NCBI GenBank assembly: GCA_000310025.1
Contig: FN648406.1
Location: 234,817 to 261,710 of the forward strand
DNA: 26,894 bases
Direction of reading: 5' to 3'
From: Ectocarpus siliculosus
Taxonomy: Eukaryota > Sar > Phaeophyceae > Ectocarpales > Ectocarpaceae
Below the pieces are notes generated by a model. The model saw nothing but the letters and a program-made list of their open reading frames with translations. It had not been told where the DNA came from and ran no database searches. Positions 8,741 to 26,894 of this stretch are shown in pieces; the stretch's first letter is position 1; the number at the start of each line of letters is the position of its first letter. Both the position numbers and the translations under genes were made by a program.

Positions 8741-11731
8741 AATTTGCTGAGATAAGGAAACAGATTTTGAGATAAGAAAGTTTCCTGGAAACTTCCTGCA
8801 GGCGAATATTTTTCGATTTAAGGCGGCTTCATGTGATTGGCTGTGGGACGACAGTCACTCAACGAACTTCCCCTGTTCGCAGGTAGGTCCTGCTGTTTTT
8901 TGTGGTGCGCTGTGTGACAGCTGCACCCTGATCACAGCGCTCCCACTGCTGTTGAGTGTGCGTGCATGCATGCGTGTGCGTGTCTGTTGCCCCCTTGACG
9001 CCAGCACACGAACCCGCACCAGAACAGCGACAGGAAGTACACATACTGCCCGGCAGCCCTGTACGAAGTGCGTATCGCATTTATTTCAAGCGTTGCGGAG
9101 AGGAGGGTGTTTTTTTTGGGGCGGGGGCACATCGAAGTCAAACACGCTCTCTCAAGTAGAGCAGAGAATACTCCTTCTTGCGGCGCGTCACCAGAAGGCA
9201 ACTGCGTGCTCTTCCTCCTCTCTGCCCGTTGCTGGCGGTGCTGCCACCTCCTCTACGTCGTCGGTTGCCGCGGTTCGTTCCGGCGCTCTTTCTCCCCCTT
9301 GCCTCAACCTGTGTGTCACGGGCGGGCGCGTGTTGCTGACCTAAAAGGCCGCGCAACAACCAACCCCAACTTGGTTTTCTGACCGTGCAGCCTCCCGCTT
9401 TCTGTGTTGGTGGCGCGCCAACTCCAGGGCCTTTGCGCTGGGCGCTGGGTTTTATTTGGGCGGCCGCTGGACATGCTCTTGCAGACTGTGTGTGCGTGTG
9501 GGTGGTGCCTGATGATGTGTTGTGTGTGGTGCCTGATCTGTTATTTCAAAGAAAGCTGCTAAATCGAAAAAAAGTTGGCAAAATTTTCCACAAAAAAACG
9601 AGCCTCCCTCCGCTGTTAAATCTGATTATTTTCCCCTTATCTTGGGTTCTGGCGAGACTGTCAGGAACGATCCTCAGAACGATGGCTTAACTCAAAATAT
9701 ATTTCCTTATTTCAGTTTTTTTTTTGGTTCCGAAACTGTCTAATAATAATGGCTTCTGGAACGAATGATGAATGAATGCAGTCATCATCTTTATTTAGCA
9801 TTTTTCCTAACAAAAAGTAACTGAAGCAGCGAAGAGTGGCTGAGCGTGCATGCAATAGAGGACAACACATTTCGTATGTTGTTTTTGAGGAGACTGACTA
9901 CTGGTGGTCGACTACTGTAGCCAGCACTAGATTCGAAAAAATTGAGTCAATTTGCAGCGGCACGTCACGTGTCTCCGTTTCCCGACAAACGCCGGGTTTT
10001 CTCTGGGAACACCCGACGACTCGGAGAAAAGGGCTTCAACCAGAATAAATATTTATTTGCCCAAGCCTATCATTCGCGGTAAACGAACGCACTGGACGGG
10101 ACGCGATCATTTTCAGCGAAAGGGCGCGCACAGTCCCTGTCGGTGTGAACTCCCTTGGAACAAATAACAGAAGGGCAACCTTTCGACGACTGCTGTGTTA
10201 CTTGCGTGGAAGAGGGGAAAAGAAGGGGGAAAAGCCCTGAGCCAAAGCAGCACGGTTTGGTTTTTGTGTCCCTCGCCACATGTTGCGGGATTACACGTAC
10301 GTATAGCGACCCCTGGAGGCAGACCCTGATGAAAACTCCCTTGTTTTTTAGTTAATCTCGGGACTCACTGCAGTTCTTGCTGTTGCCTTGCTCTCAAAGG
10401 TAGACTGAGCACAGAGAGGGGGAACCTGCTCCCTCTAAAAAAGGGGCCACAATGGTCCTGTCCCCTGATTTATCGTTCAATCGGGAGCTACTATTACATG
10501 TGCCGCACTTCTTCCTCAGGGAATTACTCCGCAATACCGTTGATAAATTCAAACCCCATAACAAACACCTCCCGGGGGCTTTACTCCGGCAAATATGCGC
10601 CTGGAAGCTACACATGACAAAATAGCAAATTCACTCCTGAAGAGCGGTGAAAATATCGATGTATCGAGAAGAAATATTACATACAGAAGAATGTCGTGTG
10701 TGCCGCTTCGCGGGTACTGCTGTATGTAGCCCCCGGCTTCATCCGAATGAAGCACACGATCCCTCTTGAGGGTGAGTCTTGCAGATGGAATGCTAGGGTA
10801 AGCGATAGCGCGAGGAGGGTGAAAAACCGAACCGGAAAAAAGACAGACGAAATAAATAGAGAGGGCATCGAAAAAAAAATGTCACTACGAGCGTCAGGGG
10901 TGGGTCCCTTAGTACATGAACGGTGTACTCGCGGATTGCAGCTGTTACAAAAATGAAGCTCGTGCTGTTTGTACGCAATGCATGCTTAGACCACCCAGAG
11001 AACCAACGTGCACGCAAGGGTTAGCTGACACATGCATGGCAGGCGGATAGGTGCAAGCAAGGTCGGGTAGCAAGGTTGAGACGTGCTCGGTAAACACTCT
11101 TTTTCGTCGCGCAACTTCCGGTGTACCTCCGTATCGCGAGTAACCCACCACAACGGAGACAACGCCCAGCAAGACAATTATCCTCGACCCACGAACTACC
11201 CACCAGCAGCAGCTGTCGTCCTCACGCCCACGGACGGACGGGCCCTTGGCCCTCAGCCAGACAAAATCACACACACATACACTTTGGAGATGATTTTGCT
11301 CTCTCGTGACAAAACCTCGGACAATGCCGCGTTTTCAACCCCCGGAGCAGCACACAAACACATTTCTCAAGGCGCATTCTCATGGTTCGCCCGGCTGCCA
11401 AGCCTAGGACGTGCTCGAGGAAACGAGACATCAATTCATGGTTCACCCGTTTGCCAAGCTTCGGGCTTGCTCAAGGAAAAGTGACGTCACCAAGAGGGAA
11501 CACACACACGAAACGGCGAACCCACGGGGGCAGGCACCGTGGGTTCCCCGTTACGGCCGCTTTGGTCGGGAAACCCGACACGGAAGTAGCTCTCGGCCGC
11601 GCCCGTGGTTGCGCGGTCCTACTCAAGGCCATCCACGATAACCACGGGTGGGTGTCCAAATCCAAACCACCACCACCGACGGCCATATTAACCTCCGCCA
11701 ACCTCGCCAGCGACCGACCGAACAGAGACCG
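8741..11731. other. Intergenic region and probable 3' UTR of the lectin gene
   Basis: No gene is recognised in these 3 kb. Several ORFs of 60-130 codons on both strands lack splice-compatible boundaries or familiar motifs. The part next to 11731 should hold the lectin 3' UTR (- strand). A 56-bp tandem duplication lies at 11381-11492. Confidence 0.5.
11381..11492. repeat. 56-bp tandem duplication
   Basis: Two diverged copies start CATGGTTCGCCCGGCTGCCA (11381) and CATGGTTCACCCGTTTGCCA (11437) and align along their full length. The function is unknown. Confidence 0.75.
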
Positions 11732-21909
<10,178 letters not shown>

Positions 21910-22328
21910 GGTACAGAGAGCCCCCCAGCACCAAACGGGCAACAAGAATGGATTTACAGCAGTAGAGTCTCCGCTCAGCTGGACGCACGAAAGAAAGCAG
22001 CCGCTCCAAATCTACTGCTAGCCTATCGTCGCCAATTTAACTTCTCTCATCCAACGTGAGGATGCCAACCCTGCACGGTCTTCTTCTAAACCTACTGAGC
22101 AGAAGCGGGTGGGTGCCAGCAAGTGCCGGGCGGAGCTCTAGCTGCTACGTGGCGTGGGCTGCTGCGCGCTGCGGCCGGCCAGGAGTGCCCTGTAGGGGGC
22201 CTTCAAGTGTACACCATTGGGGTATCTTCTATTGTTTGCGAGGACCCTCCTTGCCGCTCAAGTCTCAAGCGACACGCACAAGCCACCTGCCTGCTGCAAC
22301 CACACAAAGCAGCATCAGTAGCGTCATC
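21910..22328. promoter_or_regulatory. Shared upstream region of the divergent lectin and mitoribosomal L47 genes
   Basis: 419 bp separate the lectin ATG (- strand, 21909) from the chosen L47 ATG (+ strand, 22329). Both promoters and 5' UTRs must lie here unless a non-coding first exon exists. I see no clear TATA box. A + frame is open from 22056 into L47. Confidence 0.55.
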
Positions 22329-22625
22329 ATGTCGGCGATGCGCAGTGGAGTGGTTTCATGTCTCCTACGACGAGCGTTCGCGGTGCGTCGACCACCGGTG
22401 GTCTCGACGTCATCCTCCTTTTCCCCGATCTGCAGCACGACCATCCCTGCTGCTGCGCCGCGCTCGACCGCGGAACGATCTTGCAGCGGCAACCAGCATG
22501 TGCCGCATCGGCATCAGCGAGCGGGGCTTTCGACGTTGAGAAGGGGGCTGACAGGCCCTCTGTCGGCAAGACTTCGGCTGCCCATGCGGGGCCTGGAGGA
22601 GTTCCGCGATCCAGAGGTTGTGAAG
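22329..22625 (+). CDS. MRPL47: L47 exon 1: targeting peptide and start of the L29 domain
   Basis: 99 codons ending RGLEEFRDPEVVK; donor AAG|GTAAGA, phase 0. Confidence 0.88.
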
Positions 22626-25223
22626 GTAAGAAAGTTTGTTGCGCATTCTTGAGCGATACACCGCTCAACAACAAGTGAGGGATGTTGTACATTAGTACAG
22701 ACAGCGCGCTTTGCAGGCCAGCGCGAGGCAGCAGTACACACTACACCACGGCCATACGGCTGCTGCGGGCTGCAAATAGCTTCATGTTAGGATTATGTCT
22801 GGCAGAACATATGAAACAGGCAAGTGTGCGACCCTCAATAGGCAATGCCGCCCTGCAATGATGTGTGTGTTGCTCTGAAACACAAAGTGCACGCATGACT
22901 GCCGTACACAACACACCGAGCGTTCGTTAGCTCGGAACGCAGTTGTAAACGAACGCCCAAGCGCCCTGCGGTTCTACTGATTCGCCCGGTTTCATTGCTG
23001 TGCGGTGCAGAGAATCATCGCTGGACACGCGAGCTTCCCTGTTCCCGACCGCACCGCTTCCCCCCGGCTGTTAATATGAGCCTACAGGTGCACCCTTGGG
23101 CCCGCGTGTGAGTACATATTTTCGTATTTCACACAAGACTTGTAAGGCAAGCCTATGTAACGCGTGCTCTGCTTGTCTTCCCCGCGCGGGGGGTCGTGCT
23201 GTGCTTGTTGCTTCTCCTGCTGCTGCTGCTGCTGCTTGACCATCGTTTTAAGGCCGGGGACGTTCCCATCGTCGGGAGGAGCTGGACCGTGCCTGAGCTG
23301 CGGAGAAAGAGCTTCGAAGACCTGCACAAGCTCTGGTGAGGAGCGATTGATGGATGTTGGCAACACGACTCCCGTGACCACAACACACATTACGGTAGCC
23401 CGAGAACTCTACACGCCGATGCCTTGGGTCACAGCCATCTAAAGTCGAACCAAAACCCTGCCCTACAATATCCTCGCTCCAATACTACTTACAACTCTCG
23501 AGAGGAGTAGGGCATATCTGACCCGGGTGGTTTTGGCGCTGATACGCCAATTTCTGATTATTTATTGTCACAGAGGCCAACAATTGGCAAACACCAAACC
23601 CGCCGCTCGAAAAGCATCGCCGAGGTTTCCGTCGCCGTAGCCGTGATGGCTTTGACTGAGTTCCTCTTTCTATTTAGTCTCTTGTGAACGCCCTGCGAAA
23701 ATGCTCCACACCAAGTCAAGGCGTACGTTGTTGAAGAAAGAGAGAGTAAAGGAGACGCCGCCTTTCGGGGAAGAGCTTGAACATGCTTACCCTGTATCCT
23801 GCCAGGAACTCGTGTGTCATTTCACGCCGCAATGAAGCTTGTGTGGACCGCGTTTGTTTGCTCGCCAAAGCGTGGTGGGGTTACCGCTAACGTAAAGCAT
23901 CATAGTACATTCCGTGACAACCAACGGTGGCCCTCATGCCGTCCTTTACACCGCTGTCGGCAGGATCGAACCCAATGTAATCCTGCTCCTATCTGACGGG
24001 ACACATAATGGCAGGTTGTCTGAGCGAATCATGAACATCTGGCCCCCCATCCATTAACATCTTTAAACCCTCTCCCTGCAGCCTGCAGCCTGCAGCAGCA
24101 GGTGCCATCGGCGTATCGACAGCAGTGCTCACTTGCTACCTTGCGTTGAGCTGAAATATCGGAGGGGCTGCTTGCGCCGTTTTGTTCGCCCCTTCTGATG
24201 GAACTACTGTAGTCGCCCCCAAACAGTTGTAGTCCACTCGCTGAAGGTTAGCGCATCTCCTGTAAGATTTCTGGACTAAGTACACCCACGCAAGCAGTTT
24301 CGTCCGTTTTTATACTTCACCCCCATGCGCTCGGGTGCCGGTTTGGCTGCGCTGCTTCGTTGGTTTGGTGCATGTTTTACTGACGGGGTTGCTGCTGTCA
24401 TTTTTTTTCACGTTTTGTTGGGGGCGGGACGGGCCTCGACGCCACCAGGTTCGTGCTGTACAAGGAGAAGAACATGCTCATGTCGCAGGTTGTGCTGAGC
24501 CGACGGTCGAAAGTGCCCATCCCGGCTGGGGACCGCAGGCAAAAGGTGGGTTTTTTTGGCGGACTCTTGTTTTCTGCCGTTGAGTTTTTCTTCCGCATTT
24601 GCTCGCCGTTGTTTGTTGAAGCGAGAGAGGGGCGTCGCCTTCACGAGAGACCCTCTACCCGTCGATGCCGAGGGTGGGGCTGCGTTACAGTTGCACTGCT
24701 GTTGGTGCCTCGAGAACATGGTTCCGTTGTGTGATCGAAGGCCGTACACCTGAAATGTTTGCTTGCTAAGCAGCGTTTGGGAAGCACGTGCACCCACCAA
24801 TCTGCGGCCATCCGCGGTCGCATGGACACCCCCGAGCCGTTGTCGCTACAACCTTCGTGCTCCACGGATGGTTGCGAACACCACCCTCAGAAAGCAGGAA
24901 CACGGTACTTCGTATATCATATCTACCCCTGACCGACCAACACCCCCCAGTAGGACGGCCTTCTCTCCTGTCACCAACACGGCCGCAACCCGTGTATTGT
25001 ACAGTAACACACACCGACTTGCCGCAACATTATCCAGGTGAAGCGGTCGATGAAGGCCATCAAGGTAGTGGTGGGAGAACGCCAACGAGTTAAGCGGGCG
25101 GCCCTCCGGGAGCGCCAGCTAGCCGCAAAGCGAGAGCAGCGGCAAGCGGCGGCGGCGGCGGCAGCGGCAGAAGGCGAGGGTGGCGCATCGGAAAAGGGCA
25201 GCCAAGCAGCGTCGACTGGTTAG
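22329..25223 (+). CDS. MRPL47: Mitochondrial large-subunit ribosomal protein L47 (uL29m); 4 exons, 220 aa
   Basis: Mitochondrial counterpart of bacterial L29, a protein near the exit tunnel of the large subunit. Exons join: 22329-22625, 23253-23335, 24449-24545, 25038-25223; GT-AG introns with phases 0, 2 and 0. Residues 1 to about 85 are Arg/Ser-rich without acidic residues at the start (MSAMRSGVVSCLLRRAFAVR), a mitochondrial targeting peptide. The family core follows: RGLEEFRDPEVVK, GRSWTVPELRRKSFEDLHKL, then W(F)VLYKEKNMLMSQ, RRSKVPIPAGDRRQKVKRSM and KAIKVVVGERQR. The C-terminus is a charged Ala-rich tail. It is shorter than animal L47, which has a longer C-terminal extension. The frame is open upstream to an ATG at 22056; I chose 22329 because targeting-like sequence starts there. 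Confidence 0.93.
23218..23237. repeat. (CTG)n in L47 intron 1
   Basis: Six to seven CTG units form part of the pyrimidine-rich stretch before the exon 2 acceptor. Confidence 0.85.
23253..23335 (+). CDS. MRPL47: L47 exon 2: L29 core
   Basis: 83 bp: AGDVPIVGRSWTVPELRRKS FEDLHKL plus two bases of Trp. Acceptor GTTTTAAG after a (CTG)n stretch; donor CTCTG|GTGAGG. Confidence 0.92.
24449..24545 (+). CDS. MRPL47: L47 exon 3
   Basis: 97 bp completing the Trp codon: FVLYKEKNMLMSQVVLSRRS KVPIPAGDRRQK. Acceptor GCCACCAG, donor AAG|GTGGGT. Confidence 0.92.
25038..25223 (+). CDS. MRPL47: L47 exon 4: C-terminus
   Basis: 61 codons and TAG: VKRSMKAIKVVVGERQRVKR followed by a charged Ala-rich tail with eight consecutive Ala encoded by a GCG repeat. 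Acceptor TTATCCAG. Confidence 0.9.
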   Translation: MKRSMKAIKVVVGERQRVKRAALRERQLAAKREQRQAAAAAAAAEGEGGASEKGSQAASTG

Positions 25224-26717
25224 TTAGGCAGGCAGGCCCTCCCCTACCAAACTTTGGTTTGTGTTGACGATGGCCATATGGCGGAGGTGGCGTTGGTGCA
25301 GGAGCCGGGGGCTTTGGAGTCGCTAGGGGGAAGAAGACACGACCGGGCCACGACCTGGCTGTGTGAGGGAAGACGAGGAGGAGCGATACAGAGAGTGGCG
25401 AAGGTTTTTTGAGGGTCAAGCCTCAATTGTCGGTGTTCGTTCAACCCCACGTCTGATTGGATGTTTGGCTGGGGACGAAGTTGCGTGCAGGAAGCAGACG
25501 TGTGTTGAAGTGTGCGAGGCAACTCGCTTTCCGCGCTGGCGGCTCCACAAGCGGAGGGGGTTGCGGGAACGTACTCTCTCTCTCTCTTTTGTGCTTTTCT
25601 TGAGGGGTTTGATCATCGATCGCGCGTCTCTTTTGATGCGGAGCAGCACCCCGCTTCCCCCCCCTCGCGACGACACTTGCCGATGTTTCTAGGGCTTGCG
25701 TTTTACGTACATTTTTCCGAGGAGAGTGATGTGTGTGGTTCGGGTTCAGTCGAGTCTCCTCGGTGGCGGCGGCGACCTGCAATGTATCGAGGGTGTACGT
25801 CCTATCGTAGCATGGCTGGACGCTGAGGAAGTTCGCTGAAAACTGAAGGCCGTGATAATAACGTGTTTTGCAAGGGCGTGACGGCGTCGCCCTCCTGGGA
25901 GAGCGGCGGCTGCGCCAACTATTAGTTGTGGATGGTTTACTTAAGTAGAGTCTTTCAGAGACGAGAATTAGGGCACGCGAAAGACGGGAAAATGTCTGCC
26001 TACGACAAGTCGCACCAAAGGCGCCAATCCTACACGTTTTTGTGCGTTTCTTTTTTTCGGTCTCATCATTTCTAGCGCCAGTCTACACCGAGGCACGAGC
26101 CGAAAAGAAAAACTCCTGCTTACGACAACTTCGGGAAAAGCACACAGACACGCACAAAAAATTCACGCAGACGTCGACGATCAATGATGACCCAACCATG
26201 GTAAATTGCAAAGGGTTTCGCTCTTTCCTGGCCTGGCGAAGACATAAAACACCGTTTTCAAAGGTGTGGCAGCTGCCTGCCGAGCCGAACCACCGCACAA
26301 CACTCGCTATTTTTCCATCGCGTGCGTGCCCAGGTGAGGAGTTCTCGAGGAAGGCAGGCGTTTTCCCCATGTTGTGTTCAGTGGTCAAACTGCTTGTAAA
26401 ACTAAATGGTAGTCTCGTAGCCTCGATCTTGCAAGACCGACCTCCACGAGCCCCTCCACCAACCCCATGACGTGTGTGTGCATGCTTGTCCCACGATGGT
26501 CTCGGCTATTGTGCACTTGAAAAAATCTCAATGTGTATGTGTAGTTCCCTGGCCACGTTCCGTCTACAACGCCCAGCCCTCCACCTCTAAAAGAACGGCA
26601 CAAGCCTTCACCGACAGGTTTTCACCAGCACCGGCACGGACGGTGTACGTCGTCATTTTATTTTTTTTTTTTCTTCCGCTGCTGCGTACTTACTGCGGTT
26701 TATTATTCTCTTATATT
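25224..26717. other. Convergent 3' intergenic region; no gene recognised
   Basis: Lies between the L47 stop and the stop of the opposite-strand prenyl synthase exon, so both 3' UTRs are expected here. ORFs of up to 142 codons on both strands show no familiar motif. Confidence 0.5.
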
Positions 26718-26814
26718 CTAGTTCTTGCGCTCGATGATGTAGTCGGCGATGGCCAGCAGAGGCCGGGCCTTCTCGCCGTAGGGTTCCAACGCCTTGTGCG
26801 CTTCGTCCACAAGC
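26718..26814 (-). CDS. Terminal exon of a polyprenyl (probably geranylgeranyl) diphosphate synthase
   Basis: Prenyl synthases condense isopentenyl diphosphate with allylic diphosphates; the C20 product feeds carotenoid, chlorophyll and quinone synthesis. Only the last 32 codons are in the window: [31 protein letters not shown] then TAG. The pattern L..eA...L.pyG..A.pLlalAdyI..RkN is the C-terminal helix pair of the GGPPS/CrtE branch. The acceptor GGAGCAG|G follows a C-rich tract; the first base completes a codon of the preceding exon, which lies beyond the window. The aspartate-rich catalytic motifs are not visible, so chain length is inferred from similarity to cyanobacterial and plastid GGPPS ends. 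The alternative is another long-chain prenyl synthase. Confidence 0.75.
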
Positions 26815-26862
26815 CTGCTCCGCGGTTTCGCGTCCATACATAAGGGGGGCAACGGGGATGGT

Positions 26863-26863
<1 letters not shown>

Positions 26864-26894
<31 letters not shown>
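26864..26894. repeat. Poly-G run at the window edge
   Basis: 31 consecutive G to the end of the sequence, in the pyrimidine tract (minus strand) of the last prenyl synthase intron. It may be a contig end or a homopolymer artefact. Confidence 0.9.

Noticed and set aside
22056-22328. Upstream 91-codon extension of L47
   Set aside because: In frame, but it precedes a better mitochondrial targeting start and covers the shared promoter region; not excluded by sequence alone.

Overview
The window looks like nuclear DNA of a eukaryotic alga, most likely a brown alga (Ectocarpus-like stramenopile). This is inferred from small exons in long GT-AG introns, abundant simple repeats, LTR retrotransposons and a 100-base N gap. 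No prokaryotic gene organisation is visible.

Left third (1-8740): retrotransposon debris. A decayed Ty3/gypsy chromovirus-type element runs on the + strand from the window edge (RT, RNase H, integrase core). A much younger Ty1/copia element on the - strand (760-4518) sits inside its RT gene. The copia element has two identical 241-bp LTRs and a perfect 5-bp target-site duplication (CCTTC). It has lost gag, protease and integrase and carries one in-frame TAG inside RT. The missing 3' part of the gypsy pol (integrase C-terminus, GPY/F motif, chromodomain) lies further right on the opposite strand (7271-8128). An inversion of about 2 kb within the old element explains this best. A 51-bp minisatellite lies inside the inverted segment, and a polypurine tract plus LTR-like sequence follows at 8376-8740.

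Middle (11732-21909): a complete 12-exon gene on the - strand. Its phases chain without error into a 417-residue L-type (legume-like) lectin of the ERGIC-53/VIP36 class: signal peptide, lectin domain with the calcium/mannose-site residues, coiled-coil stalk, one transmembrane helix and a short cytosolic tail. Its introns hold microsatellites, a 56-bp minisatellite that copies the splice acceptor of exon 8, two copies of a dispersed repeat, and an assembly gap.

Right (22329-26894): a divergently oriented 4-exon gene for mitochondrial ribosomal protein L47 (uL29m, 220 aa), sharing a 419-bp upstream spacer with the lectin gene. At the right edge is the terminal exon of a polyprenyl (probably geranylgeranyl) diphosphate synthase on the - strand. 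The window ends in a poly-G run.

The three host genes are housekeeping functions (ER-to-Golgi cargo traffic, mitochondrial translation, isoprenoid synthesis) with no evident joint pathway. I found no convincing new multi-gene system. The most unusual points are the nested and inverted retroelements, the acceptor-copying minisatellite, and the expanded lectin loop.
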